From positions 1 through 24,080 of the forward strand of contig JAKFFO010000219.1 in NCBI GenBank assembly GCA_036675035.1: 24,080 nucleotides of DNA, read 5' to 3'. The notes under the pieces were generated by a model. The model saw only the letters and a list, made by a program, of their open reading frames with translations, was not told where the DNA came from and searched no databases. Positions 1 through 8,884 of the stretch are shown here, one piece after another. This stretch comes from MESE01 sp036675035 (lineage in GTDB: Bacteria; Pseudomonadota; Gammaproteobacteria; Burkholderiales; Burkholderiaceae_D). Position numbers and translations under genes: made by a program. Each line of letters starts with the position of its first letter. The first letter of the stretch is position 1.

Positions 1-93
1 GCCCTGGATGCCGCAATTTTGTCCTATCAGCAGCGTGAGCGACGTTTCGGACGCACCAGCCAGCAATTGATCGAATCGAAAAAAGCGTCCTGA
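1..93 (+). CDS. uppS: Undecaprenyl diphosphate synthase, C-terminal end only (partial)
   Basis: Only the last 30 codons lie in the window; the frame opens at base 1 and stops with TGA at 91-93. The visible tail carries the RERRFGRT stretch followed by a polar end, which matches the C-terminus of cis-prenyltransferases of the UppS family, where an RxRRFG segment takes part in substrate binding and dimer contact. UppS makes the C55 lipid carrier for peptidoglycan and O-antigen in the cytosol and at the membrane. The next gene is cdsA, and uppS-cdsA-dxr is a common proteobacterial order, which supports the call. Identity rests on a short fragment plus context. Confidence 0.85.
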   Translation, partial: ALDAAILSYQQRERRFGRTSQQLIESKKAS

Positions 94-122
94 TGCCCGT
101 TGCGTCTTGAGCCTGCTTGATC

Positions 123-950
123 ATGCCAAATTCCCTTAGGACACGAATAATTACTGCACTGGTATTACTGGCAGTTTTGCTTGCGGTTTTATTTTCGCGG
201 TCATTTGCCGTTTTCGCGTTCGCCGTCGCGATATTTCATTTGGCCGCGGCATGGGAAAGCTTCCGGTTGTTCAAAACCAGGTTTGCCGTAGCGCTTGCCG
301 CCGTGTGGACAATCGCGTTCGTTTTCCTGGTCTTTCAACAGTCGTTTTCCGGAGCACCGATCCTGTTTGCGCTGTGCGTTGCTATCTGGGTAGTACGACT
401 TTTTCCATCGCTGGCGTTTGGATTGCCACCTTTGGAGAGTTTCGGCAACCGGCTTTTGAATTTAATTTACGCGGTCACGATTCTCGGATGCTTTCTTGCG
501 ATCGCTGCGTTGTACCGGCATGGGCCTCTATATCTGCTGTCGGTAATGGCAATCGTCTGGATTGCCGACATTGGCGCTTATTTTTCCGGCAAGGCATTTG
601 GAAAGCACAAGCTTGCACCGTCCATATCTCCGGGCAAATCATGGGAGGGTGCGGTCGGTGGATGGATAGCGGTACTGGTGCTGGCAGCGGTTTCCACCGA
701 AATTCCGGTGCTGGCCGATACCTTTGCAACGCATGTCCAGGTTAAATGGAACTGGATCGGGTTGGTATTGGTGATGAGCGTGGTGGTAGCGGCCAGCGTC
801 GCCGGCGATTTGTTCGAATCTCAGTTGAAGCGCCGAGCCGGGATGAAAGACAGCAGCAATCTTCTGCCGGGCCATGGCGGCGTGCTCGACCGGATCGATG
901 CGCTGATACCGGTATTGCCGCTTGCGGTCCTTTTCGATTCACTTTTATAA
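123..950 (+). CDS. cdsA: Phosphatidate cytidylyltransferase (CDP-diglyceride synthase)
   Basis: An integral membrane enzyme of 275 residues that converts phosphatidic acid and CTP to CDP-diacylglycerol, the precursor of all major phospholipids. The sequence is very hydrophobic with several predicted membrane helices. Near the end (residues about 233-259) it carries the family signature, reading KRRAGMKDSSNLLPGHGG then VLDRIDAL; the invariant Lys-Asp and His-Gly-Gly-x-x-Asp-Arg residues are all present. I chose ATG 123; a TTG two codons upstream at 117 is in frame and possible, and neither has a strong ribosome binding site. It follows uppS by 29 bases and overlaps nothing; dxr starts 13 bases after its stop. 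Length is normal for the family. Confidence 0.96.
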   Translation: MPNSLRTRIITALVLLAVLLAVLFSRSFAVFAFAVAIFHLAAAWESFRLFKTRFAVALAAVWTIAFVFLVFQQSFSGAPILFALCVAIWVVRLFPSLAFGLPPLESFGNRLLNLIYAVTILGCFLAIAALYRHGPLYLLSVMAIVWIADIGAYFSGKAFGKHKLAPSISPGKSWEGAVGGWIAVLVLAAVSTEIPVLADTFATHVQVKWNWIGLVLVMSVVVAASVAGDLFESQLKRRAGMKDSSNLLPGHGGVLDRIDALIPVLPLAVLFDSLL

Positions 951-963
951 AGGGGAGCGGCCG

Positions 964-2136
964 GTGCAACGTATAACGATTCTAGGCGCGACTGGTTCCA
1001 TCGGCGTGTCCACGCTGGATGTCATCGCACGGCATCCGGAACGTTATGCAATCCATGCGTTGACTGCGCACAGCCGCGTGGAAGAGCTGGCCGTGCAATG
1101 CGAACGCTTCGTGCCGGAGGTGGCCGTCGTCGGTTCCGCGGACGCGGCGCAACGGCTGCAGAGGCTGATCGCGACGAGTGGGATAAAGACAAGGGTCGAG
1201 TACGGCGAGGAAGCACTGTGTGCCGTGGCAAGCGCATCCAATTGCGATGCGGTGATGGCGGCGATCGTCGGTGCGGCAGGCCTGGCACCCACGCTGGCAG
1301 CTGCCCGTGCCGGAAAAAAAGTATTATTGGCCAATAAGGAAGCGCTGGTCATGTCGGGCCAGTTGTTCATCGATGCGATCGCTTCGAGCGGCGCAACACT
1401 ATTGCCCATAGACAGTGAACATAACGCTATCTTCCAGTGTTTGCCGCAGCCTTACCGGCGTGCTCCGGCACATCATGGCATTGCAAAAATTCTCCTGACC
1501 GCATCCGGAGGGCCTTTTCTGAAGCGAGCTGTCGACACGCTTGCGGCAGTCACGCCCGAAGAGGCGGTCGCCCATCCAAACTGGGTCATGGGCCGCAAGA
1601 TATCGGTCGATTCAGCAACGATGATGAACAAGGGGCTGGAGGTAATCGAGGCACATTGGCTGTTTGGCGCGTCGGCCGGCCAGATAGAAGTAGTGATCCA
1701 CCCGCAAAGCGTGATCCACTCGATGGTGTCGTATGTCGATGGTTCGGTGCTTGCGCAATTGGGCAATCCCGATATGCGAACGCCGATTGCCCATGCGCTT
1801 GCCTATCCAGATCGCATTGAATCCGGCGTAGCTCAAATCGATCTGACCAGGATTGCACAGCTGTGTTTTGAACAACCGGATTTGGTGCGTTTTCCGTGCC
1901 TTAAACTGGCGTATGATGCACTGAAGGCAGGTGGCACCGCACCGGCAATTCTGAACGCTGCCAACGAAGTTGCGGTCCAGGCATTTTTAAATCGCGAGAT
2001 CGGATTTCGCATGATCGACCAGTTGATTGCGCGCGTGATGGATGCGTTGCCTCATCGCGAGGCGACGAGCATCGACGATGTGATCGATCAGGATCATTGC
2101 GCCCGCGAACTCGCTTACTCGTACATTCGACCATGA
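964..2136 (+). CDS. dxr: 1-deoxy-D-xylulose 5-phosphate reductoisomerase
   Basis: A cytosolic NADPH enzyme of the MEP pathway (DXP to 2-C-methyl-D-erythritol 4-phosphate), 390 residues. The N-terminal dinucleotide-binding motif GATGSIG sits at residues 8-14. LLANKEALVMSG, LPIDSEHNAIFQC (acidic metal ligands) and the substrate loop with HPNWVMGRKISVDSATMMNK are all intact, as is IHPQSVIHSMV. The frame is open further upstream into cdsA, but I chose GTG 964 because AGGGGAG at 951-957 gives a well-spaced ribosome binding site and the protein then begins directly at the Rossmann strand. The stop overlaps the next gene in an ATGA arrangement (2133-2136), indicating translational coupling to rseP. 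Confidence 0.97.
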   Translation: MQRITILGATGSIGVSTLDVIARHPERYAIHALTAHSRVEELAVQCERFVPEVAVVGSADAAQRLQRLIATSGIKTRVEYGEEALCAVASASNCDAVMAAIVGAAGLAPTLAAARAGKKVLLANKEALVMSGQLFIDAIASSGATLLPIDSEHNAIFQCLPQPYRRAPAHHGIAKILLTASGGPFLKRAVDTLAAVTPEEAVAHPNWVMGRKISVDSATMMNKGLEVIEAHWLFGASAGQIEVVIHPQSVIHSMVSYVDGSVLAQLGNPDMRTPIAHALAYPDRIESGVAQIDLTRIAQLCFEQPDLVRFPCLKLAYDALKAGGTAPAILNAANEVAVQAFLNREIGFRMIDQLIARVMDALPHREATSIDDVIDQDHCARELAYSYIRP

Positions 2137-3503
2137 TCCTGATACAAACCATTCTCTCGTTTTTCGTTGTACTCGGCATTCTGGTTGTGGTCCACGAGTT
2201 GGGCCATTACTGGGTCGCGCGTCTGTGTGGTGTCAAAGTGCTGCGCTTCTCCGTGGGGATGGGAAAGGTCGTGTTTTCCCGGCGCATCGGGCCTGACCAG
2301 ACAGAATGGGCGGTCTCGGCGCTGCCGCTCGGCGGTTACGTAAAAATGCTCGACGCTCGCGAAGGCGATTTGAGCGGCTTGCCGGAGGCGGATCTCAAGC
2401 GTGAATTTACCCGTCAATCGGTGTGGCGGCGGATTGCAATCGTCGCGGCCGGTCCGCTCGCAAATTTTGCACTCGCGATCGTGATTTTCGCCGGCTTATA
2501 CAATTACGGGATCCCGGAGCCGACACCCAAGGTAAGAACCGTGCCGGAGAAATCGGTCGCTTACCAGGCCGGCCTGCGCGGTGGCGAGTTGATCACGGCG
2601 GTCAATGGCGAGCCGATCCAGATCTGGTCCGATTTGCGCTGGAAGCTGTTGCAGCTGGCGGTCGAGAAAACACCAGCGCGCCTTGATGTCGAGAAAGCAA
2701 ATCCGGATTCCACCGCGAACGTGGTGCACGACACCGTGATTTTGCCGATGGATAGTCTGGCGACCGAAGAACTCGAAGGCGATTTTCTCGGCACATTGGG
2801 GATCGACCTTGCGCGGCCCAAGACTGTGCTCGGCAAGATTTTGCCGGACGGTCCTGCGCACCAGGCAGGATTGAAAGAGGGCGACCTGATTCTTGAAGTG
2901 AATGAAGTGCCTGTCCCGGATGGTTTGGCATTCATAGAGCTTGTAAGGGCGTCGGCCGGTGTGCCGCTGAAAATGGACGGCTTGCGGGCCGACGGAGAAA
3001 AATTCAGCATCGTCGTCACTCCACAGACGCAAACAAAGGAAGGCCAGACATTCGGCAGAATCGAGGCTGAAGTGCCGATGATGCCGGAGATGGTCATCGC
3101 CAGTTCACCCCCGCTGAAAGCGTTGGGCAAGGCAGTCAGGAAGACCTGGGACACCAGTACGCTGACGCTCAAGATGCTCGGCAAAATGATTATCGGCGAG
3201 GTTTCGTTAAAAAACATTACCGGTCCAATTACAATAGCGGACTATGCGGGGCAGACCGCGCGTATCGGGCTCATCAGTTTCCTCAGTTTTATCGCGTTCA
3301 TCAGTATCAGTCTGGGCATCATGAATTTGCTACCCATTCCGGTTCTTGATGGCGGGCATTTGTTGTATTATTCGCTGGAAGTTTTGACCGGCCGCCCGGT
3401 GTCGGAGCGGTTCGGGAATATCGCTCAGCGAGCAGGCTTGGGTATTTTGATGGCGTTGATGGGAGTCGCCGTTTTCAATGACATTGTCCGGTTGGTATCC
3501 TGA
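2133..3503 (+). CDS. rseP: RIP zinc metalloprotease RseP (site-2 protease family)
   Basis: An inner-membrane protease of 456 residues that, in studied proteobacteria, cleaves the transmembrane anti-sigma factor RseA after DegS to release sigma-E, and also clears signal peptides. The zinc motif HELGH lies at residues 21-25 inside the first membrane helix. Two PDZ domains follow (recognisable as KSVAYQAGLRGGELITAVNGEP and GPAHQAGLKEGDLILEVNEVP, the first truncated here only for readability). The C-terminal membrane part carries MNLLPIPVLDGGHLL with the third zinc ligand Asp. The ATG at 2133 overlaps the dxr stop. The gene lies just before bamA, the usual order, tying envelope stress response to outer-membrane assembly. 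Confidence 0.96.
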   Translation: MILIQTILSFFVVLGILVVVHELGHYWVARLCGVKVLRFSVGMGKVVFSRRIGPDQTEWAVSALPLGGYVKMLDAREGDLSGLPEADLKREFTRQSVWRRIAIVAAGPLANFALAIVIFAGLYNYGIPEPTPKVRTVPEKSVAYQAGLRGGELITAVNGEPIQIWSDLRWKLLQLAVEKTPARLDVEKANPDSTANVVHDTVILPMDSLATEELEGDFLGTLGIDLARPKTVLGKILPDGPAHQAGLKEGDLILEVNEVPVPDGLAFIELVRASAGVPLKMDGLRADGEKFSIVVTPQTQTKEGQTFGRIEAEVPMMPEMVIASSPPLKALGKAVRKTWDTSTLTLKMLGKMIIGEVSLKNITGPITIADYAGQTARIGLISFLSFIAFISISLGIMNLLPIPVLDGGHLLYYSLEVLTGRPVSERFGNIAQRAGLGILMALMGVAVFNDIVRLVS

Positions 3504-3560
3504 AATTCGGGACGCGACGGCTGGACACAGGTTGACGAGAAAATTAAATAACATTCACCA

Positions 3561-5915
3561 ATGAAATTACATTCCGAGCGCTTTTTCCTGTCGACTTTTC
3601 CTCGCCGTATTATCTCCATCGCTGCATTTGCCTTTTGTTCCGGGCATGCGCTGGCTGTCGAGCCCTTCACCGTAAAAGATATTCGTGTCGAAGGAATTCA
3701 GCGTACCGAAGCAGGAACCGTGTTCAGCTATTTGCCGGTACGTGTGGGCGAGACCTTCACCGATGAAAAAGGCGCCGAAGCATTGAAAGCGCTGTACGCG
3801 ACCGGTTTTTTCAAGGATGTACGCATCGAGGTCGAGGGAAACGTGCTGGTGGTGCTGGTGGAGGAGCGCCCCGCAATTGCGAACGTCGAATTTTCCGGCA
3901 CAAAGGAATTCGAAAAAGACGTTTTAATCAGGGCGCTGCGGGATATCGGCCTGGGCCCATCCCGCATTTATGACAAGGCTTTGGTCGATCGGGCCGAACA
4001 GGAGTTGAAACGCCAGTATCTGTCGCGCGGCCTGTATGGCGTTGAAATCACGACGACCGTCACACCGATCGAACGTAATCGGGTAAACATCAATTTCGAA
4101 GTGGACGAGGGATCGGTCTCACGGATCAAGCAGATCAGCATCATCGGCAACAAGGCGTTTTCGGACAGTCAACTACGCGGATTGCTGAAACTGACAACGC
4201 CAGGCTGGTTCACGTGGTACAGCAAGGCAGACCAGTATTCGAAGCAGAAATTATCCGGTGACATCGAGACGCTTCGGTCTTTTTATCTGAATCGCGGTTA
4301 CCTTGAAATGCAAGTCGAGTCGACGCAAGTGTCGATCACACCGGATAAGAAAGACATCTACATCACGATCAATATCAACGAGGGCGATAAATTTACCGTC
4401 GGGGATATCAAGCTCGAAGGCGAGATGTTTGGCCGTGAAGAAGAGTTGAGAGCGCTGATTGACCTGGAAAAGGGCGAGGTGTACTCCGGTCAGAAGCTTG
4501 AAGAGAGCCTCAAGAAAGTGTCGGATCGTTTGGGGAACTTCGGATATGCATTCGCGAACGTGAATGCCAATCCCGAAATCAATCGCGAGGCAAAAGAGGT
4601 GTCGTTTACGGTTCTGATCGATCCGGGAAAACGCGTGTATGTGCGTCGCATCAATATTGGCGGAAATACCCGGACGCGGGACGAAGTGGTCCGGCGTGAA
4701 TTCCGGCAGTTCGAGAGCTCCTGGTATGACGGCGAAAAAATCAAGCTCTCGCGCGAGCGCGTCGGACGGCTGGGATACTTTACCGAAGTCGATGTCGAAA
4801 CTCCGGAAGTGCAGGGCACGACGGATCAGGTCGATGTCAACGTGACCGTGGCAGAGAAACCGACCGGCAACCTGACCTTGGGTGCGGGCTTTTCCAGTAC
4901 CGAAAAGCTGGTGCTGACCGGATCGATTCAACAGGCGAATGTCTTCGGAAGCGGTAATACGCTGGGAATCGACGTGAATACCAGCAAGCTGAATCGCACC
5001 ATCTCGGTGATGCAGGTAACGCCTTATTTCACTGATGAGGGCGTAAGCCGCAGTTATGAAGTATATACACGTACGACGCGGGCACCGGAATTTTCGACAG
5101 GTGATTACAAGATCCGGACAAACGGTGCAAACATCAAGTTCGGCGTACCGTACACGGAAGTGGATACCGTTTTCTTCGGAATCGGAGCGGAACAAACCAC
5201 TGTGGAAACTTTTGGAGGTAATTTCCCCAGCCCTGAGCTTTATAAGGAATACGTCAGGGACTTCGGTAATTCATCGACTGGAATCGGCACGGCAAAAACC
5301 ATGTCGTTTCCATTAACAGTCGCATGGCAACGTGATAACCGGGACAGTGCGCTGGTTCCCACCACCGGCCGTTATCAACGTGCCAATCTGGAATTAGGCT
5401 TGTTCGGCGATTTGCGTTATTACCGCGGAATTTATCAACATCAGTATTTCCGTCCGATATTCAACGGTACGACCTTGGCGCTCAATGGAGAATTTGATTA
5501 TGGCCGCGGTTTTGGCGGAAAAAATTATCCGATCTTCAAAAACTTCTACGCCGGCGGAATCGGCTCAGTCCGCGGATTCGAAGGTTCGTCACTGTCGGTA
5601 AATGCGCCGCTGCCTGGACAGGATCCGACCGGCGGCCAGGCACGCCTGATCGGAAGCGTCGAACTCCAGTTTCCATTCCCCGGGTCGGGAGCAAATCGCA
5701 CATTGCGCTGGTTCACTTTCTTCGATGCGGGTAACGTGTTCGACCTGGAGGCAGGCGATAAATTGAGTCTTTCGAATCTGCGCTATTCTGCCGGTGTCGG
5801 CATAAGCTGGATTTCCCCGATCGGACCGTTAAAATTAAGTTTCGGCAAGCCGCTCAATGCAAAACCATTCGATCGTGAGCAAACATTCCAGTTTCAACTC
5901 GGGACCGGGTTTTAG
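3561..5915 (+). CDS. bamA: Outer membrane protein assembly factor BamA
   Basis: Central subunit of the BAM complex, which folds beta-barrel proteins into the outer membrane; 784 residues, normal for the family. A signal peptide with a long polar start is followed by a hydrophobic core and a likely cleavage after HALA (about residue 32). Five POTRA domains then cover roughly residues 33-430; the beginning of the first reads FTVKDIRVEGIQRTEAGTV. The rest is a 16-strand barrel of the Omp85 type with the diagnostic VRGF motif near residue 670 (lid-locking loop L6) and a terminal Phe (FQFQLGTGF) as beta-signal. The start at 3561 has only a weak ribosome binding site after a 57-base spacer from rseP. 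Followed by the chaperone skp. Confidence 0.97.
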   Translation: MKLHSERFFLSTFPRRIISIAAFAFCSGHALAVEPFTVKDIRVEGIQRTEAGTVFSYLPVRVGETFTDEKGAEALKALYATGFFKDVRIEVEGNVLVVLVEERPAIANVEFSGTKEFEKDVLIRALRDIGLGPSRIYDKALVDRAEQELKRQYLSRGLYGVEITTTVTPIERNRVNINFEVDEGSVSRIKQISIIGNKAFSDSQLRGLLKLTTPGWFTWYSKADQYSKQKLSGDIETLRSFYLNRGYLEMQVESTQVSITPDKKDIYITININEGDKFTVGDIKLEGEMFGREEELRALIDLEKGEVYSGQKLEESLKKVSDRLGNFGYAFANVNANPEINREAKEVSFTVLIDPGKRVYVRRINIGGNTRTRDEVVRREFRQFESSWYDGEKIKLSRERVGRLGYFTEVDVETPEVQGTTDQVDVNVTVAEKPTGNLTLGAGFSSTEKLVLTGSIQQANVFGSGNTLGIDVNTSKLNRTISVMQVTPYFTDEGVSRSYEVYTRTTRAPEFSTGDYKIRTNGANIKFGVPYTEVDTVFFGIGAEQTTVETFGGNFPSPELYKEYVRDFGNSSTGIGTAKTMSFPLTVAWQRDNRDSALVPTTGRYQRANLELGLFGDLRYYRGIYQHQYFRPIFNGTTLALNGEFDYGRGFGGKNYPIFKNFYAGGIGSVRGFEGSSLSVNAPLPGQDPTGGQARLIGSVELQFPFPGSGANRTLRWFTFFDAGNVFDLEAGDKLSLSNLRYSAGVGISWISPIGPLKLSFGKPLNAKPFDREQTFQFQLGTGF

Positions 5916-5958
5916 CAAGCTGGTGGCATAATAGCCAATCGAATTACGGAGAATTCCC

Positions 5959-6480
5959 TTGAAGTCGCTAATCAAATCATTCGCACTACCTAAATATGTC
6001 ACTTTGCTGGTCTTGCTGTTCGCTTCGCTTGGGCAGGCCCAAGCGCAGGAAGGTGCGAAGATCGGCTTCGTCAATACCGAACGGATTTTTCGGGAAGCCA
6101 ATCCTTCCAAAACCGCAACGGCAAAGATCGAACAGGAATTTTCAGTTCGGGAACGCGAGCTGCGGGATATGGCAGCACGAATTAAATCGATGGCCGACAA
6201 GCTCGACAAGGACGGCCCGGTGCTGTCCGAGTCGGACCGGACCAAGCGCCAGCGCGAACTGACCGATCTGGATAAGGATTTTCAACGCAAGCAGCGCGAA
6301 TTCCGCGAAGATCTGAATCAGCGCCGTAATGAAGAACTCGCTGCTGTCCTCGACCGGACCAATAAAGTCATCAAGCAGATCGCCGAAGCAGAAAAATTCG
6401 ATATCGTTTTCCAGGAAGCTGTGTATATCAGTCAGCGCATCGACATCACAGACAAAGTATTGAAAGCGCTTAACAAATAA
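5959..6480 (+). CDS. skp: Periplasmic chaperone Skp/OmpH family
   Basis: A 173-residue secreted protein with a clear signal peptide (hydrophobic YVTLLVLLFASLG core, cleavage likely after AQAQ near residue 30). The mature start KIGFVNTERIFREAN is typical of OmpH/Skp, followed by a long charged, heptad-rich region (roughly residues 50-140) forming the tentacle coiled coils. Skp trimers hold unfolded outer-membrane proteins in the periplasm on the way to BamA, encoded directly upstream. The start is TTG 5959, supported by ACGGAGAA at 5946-5953 and by the signal peptide beginning MKSL; no in-frame ATG gives a full signal sequence. It lies 43 bases after bamA and 61 before lpxD. Confidence 0.93.
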   Translation: MKSLIKSFALPKYVTLLVLLFASLGQAQAQEGAKIGFVNTERIFREANPSKTATAKIEQEFSVRERELRDMAARIKSMADKLDKDGPVLSESDRTKRQRELTDLDKDFQRKQREFREDLNQRRNEELAAVLDRTNKVIKQIAEAEKFDIVFQEAVYISQRIDITDKVLKALNK

Positions 6481-6541
6481 AAACCGTATTTCGTGATTCG
6501 CGCCCGTTGCGACTCATGGAATCAGTTTCACAAAGGTCACG

Positions 6542-7591
6542 ATGAGTACTCGACTGGGCGAATTGGTCGAACGCTTGGGTGGGCAATTGATGGGCGAGCC
6601 GAATACCGAAGTGCTGGGTATTGCGCCACTGGACAATGCCGATGCATCGCACATCACATTTCTCTCCAATCCCAAGCTCCGGACACAAGTCGCACAAACC
6701 AAGGCGGCTGCCGTCATCCTGACCGCGGCCGATAGCACTGTGATCGGCACCGCATACAAGGGCGCGCGTATCATTGTCGCCAACCCGTACGCATATTTTG
6801 CCAGGACCGCGCAGCTGTTTGCCGCCGGTCATGCCATTCCGCGTCAGGCGGGCATTCATCCCACCGCGGTAGTCGATCCGAGCGCACTGATCGCCGACAG
6901 CGCCTGCATCGGCCCGCATGTGGTGATCGAAGCGGATGCAGTCGTTGAAGAACAATGCGTAATCGATGCCGGATGCTTTGTCGGGCGCGGTGCGAAGGTT
7001 GGAGCAGCGACGCATTTTCATGCCCGTGTATGTTTCCATGCCGAATGCGAGATTGGCCGATCCGGAATCATCCATTCCGGTGCAGTCATTGGCGCGGACG
7101 GCTTCGGATTTGCAAATGAAGGCGGTGCATGGATCAAGATTCCGCAAACCGGCCGCGTGCTGATCGGCAATGATGTGGAGATCGGCGCCAACACCACGAT
7201 CGATCGCGGCGCGTTGAATGACACGGTCCTCGAGGACGGCGTAAAGCTGGATAACCAGATTCAGATCGCGCACAACTGCCATATCGGCGCGCACACGGCA
7301 ATGGCCGGCTGTGTCGGCGTCGCCGGTAGCGCAAAAATTGGAAAATATTGTACTTTCGGCGGTGCCGCGATGGTGCTCGGACATTTGACGATCGTTGACC
7401 ATGTTCATGTGTCGTCGGGCAGCATGGTATCGCGTTCGATTTCGGAGCCGGGCAACTATACCGGGTTTTATCCGCTTGCCAAAAATGCCGACTGGGAAAA
7501 ATCCGCGGCGATCGTGCGCAATCTGACGTCGATGCGCGACAAGGTTCGCGAACTTGAAAAAACGCTCAAACTGCTCAATGAGAAAAAATAA
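6542..7591 (+). CDS. lpxD: UDP-3-O-(3-hydroxyacyl)glucosamine N-acyltransferase
   Basis: Third enzyme of lipid A synthesis, adding the second hydroxyacyl chain from acyl-ACP to UDP-3-O-acyl-glucosamine in the cytosol; 349 residues. The N-terminal uridine-binding domain (about 1-100) includes FLSNPKL. A left-handed beta helix of hexapeptide repeats follows (about 100-300), with the catalytic His in IAHNCHIG at residue 244. A C-terminal helix (SMRDKVRELEKTLKLLNEKK) fits the ACP-binding end. The start at 6542 is preceded by AAAGG about ten bases upstream. The TAA stop shares its last base with the ATG of fabZ (TAATG), indicating coupled translation. Confidence 0.97.
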   Translation: MSTRLGELVERLGGQLMGEPNTEVLGIAPLDNADASHITFLSNPKLRTQVAQTKAAAVILTAADSTVIGTAYKGARIIVANPYAYFARTAQLFAAGHAIPRQAGIHPTAVVDPSALIADSACIGPHVVIEADAVVEEQCVIDAGCFVGRGAKVGAATHFHARVCFHAECEIGRSGIIHSGAVIGADGFGFANEGGAWIKIPQTGRVLIGNDVEIGANTTIDRGALNDTVLEDGVKLDNQIQIAHNCHIGAHTAMAGCVGVAGSAKIGKYCTFGGAAMVLGHLTIVDHVHVSSGSMVSRSISEPGNYTGFYPLAKNADWEKSAAIVRNLTSMRDKVRELEKTLKLLNEKK

Positions 7592-8088
7592 TGAACAGCC
7601 CTGAAATGAGTCATCTCAAAATGAATACTCTCGATATCAATCAAATCAAGGAATATCTGCCGCATCGATATCCGTTGTTGCTCGTGGATCGCGTGCTGAA
7701 CTGGGAATCAGGCAAATCGATCACCGCGATAAAGAACGTCACGATCAATGAAGAATTCTTCAATGGCCATTTCCCGCACAAACCGGTGATGCCTGGTGTG
7801 ATGATGATCGAGGCGATGGCTCAGACAGCGGCGCTGCTTTCGTTCCTGACCGTGGGACATAAGCCGGATCACAATTCGATCGTCTATTTTCTCGGTATTG
7901 ACGGCGCGCGCTTCAAGCGGCCGGTAGAACCTGGTGACCAGCTCAAGATGGAGGTCGAACTTGTTCGCGCCGCAAGAGGTATCTACAAATACAAGGCAAA
8001 GGGTTCGGTTGACGGCCAGCTTGCAGTTGAAGCCGAGCTGATGTGCACCATGCGCAGTGCAAGCGACGCATCCCAGCTGGCGGGTTAG
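7591..8088 (+). CDS. fabZ: 3-hydroxyacyl-[acyl-carrier-protein] dehydratase FabZ
   Basis: A hot-dog-fold dehydratase of the type II fatty acid pathway that draws 3-hydroxyacyl-ACP from the pool also used by LpxA and LpxD, so its place between them balances phospholipid against lipid A. The N-terminal LPHRYPLLLVDRVL, the catalytic His at residue 60 in FFNGHFPH and Glu 74 in GVMMIEAMAQ are present. With the ATG at 7591 the protein has 165 residues, about ten more than usual. In-frame ATGs at 7606 and 7621 would give more typical lengths, so the first 5-10 residues are uncertain. I kept 7591 because it overlaps the lpxD stop. Confidence 0.96.
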   Translation: MNSPEMSHLKMNTLDINQIKEYLPHRYPLLLVDRVLNWESGKSITAIKNVTINEEFFNGHFPHKPVMPGVMMIEAMAQTAALLSFLTVGHKPDHNSIVYFLGIDGARFKRPVEPGDQLKMEVELVRAARGIYKYKAKGSVDGQLAVEAELMCTMRSASDASQLAG

Positions 8089-8094
8089 CATCCG

Positions 8095-8883
8095 ATGGCG
8101 AATATCCATCCAACCGCCATTATCGATCCGGGCGCGGCGCTCGACGGCTCGGTAGAGGTTGGCGCCTATACGATGATCGGTCCGCATGTGTCGATCGGCG
8201 CCGGAACCAGAATCGGTCCGCATGTCGTGATCGAAGGGCATACGACGATCGGGCGCGACAATGTTCTGTATCAGTTTTCTTCGATCGGCGCTGCGCCGCA
8301 AGACAAGAAGTATGGCGGTGAACCTACCCGGCTCGAAATCGGCGACCGCAATACGGTCCGTGAATTCTGTACGTTTAACGTCGGCACGGTGCAGGATGCC
8401 GGTGTAACCCGCCTCGGCAACGACAACTGGATCATGGCGTATGTGCATATCGCGCACGATTGCCAACTCGGCAACGACATCATCCTTGCCAACAACGCCA
8501 CGCTGGCAGGTCATGTGCATCTGGAGGATTGGGTTTTTCTCGGAGGATTCACGAGCGTTCACCAGTTTTGCCGGATCGGCATGCATGCGATGACGGCATT
8601 TACTTCCGCCGTCAGCCAGGATGTGCCGCCGTTCATCACCATGGCCGGCAACCGTGCCGTTCCGGTGGGTATCAATACCGAAGGTCTCAAGCGGCGTGGC
8701 TTCAGCAGCGAACAGATCATGGCGATTCGCCGTGCCTACAAGCTGATTTACAAATCCGGTCTGTCGCTGGAAGACGCCAAAGCGGCGCTCGCGAATCAAG
8801 AAGCCAATGCGCCCGATTCCGCGGCGCATATCCGTCTGTTGCGCGAATTCCTGGCGAACAGCACTCGTGGCATCGCCCGTTAG
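8095..8883 (+). CDS. lpxA: Acyl-ACP--UDP-N-acetylglucosamine O-acyltransferase
   Basis: First committed enzyme of lipid A synthesis, moving a 3-hydroxyacyl chain from ACP to the 3-OH of UDP-GlcNAc; 262 residues, the standard length. The protein starts directly in hexapeptide repeats (IHPTAIIDPGA, VEVGAYTMIGP, TRIGPHVVIEGHTTIG). The catalytic His is residue 121 in VHIAHDC, followed by the GGFTSVHQFCRIG turn. A helical C-terminal domain (from about residue 190) carries GLKRRGFSSEQ and AIRRAYKLIYKSG, both well conserved. It begins 6 bases after fabZ and is followed by lpxB after a single base. Confidence 0.97.
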   Translation: MANIHPTAIIDPGAALDGSVEVGAYTMIGPHVSIGAGTRIGPHVVIEGHTTIGRDNVLYQFSSIGAAPQDKKYGGEPTRLEIGDRNTVREFCTFNVGTVQDAGVTRLGNDNWIMAYVHIAHDCQLGNDIILANNATLAGHVHLEDWVFLGGFTSVHQFCRIGMHAMTAFTSAVSQDVPPFITMAGNRAVPVGINTEGLKRRGFSSEQIMAIRRAYKLIYKSGLSLEDAKAALANQEANAPDSAAHIRLLREFLANSTRGIAR

Positions 8884-8884
8884 G

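Noticed and set aside
4251..5195. 314-codon minus-strand open frame opposite bamA
   Set aside because: Shadow of bamA with no ribosome binding site or known family features.
6470..7408. 312-codon minus-strand open frame opposite lpxD
   Set aside because: Shadow of lpxD; the hexapeptide repeat coding strand is clear and the antisense product has no motif.
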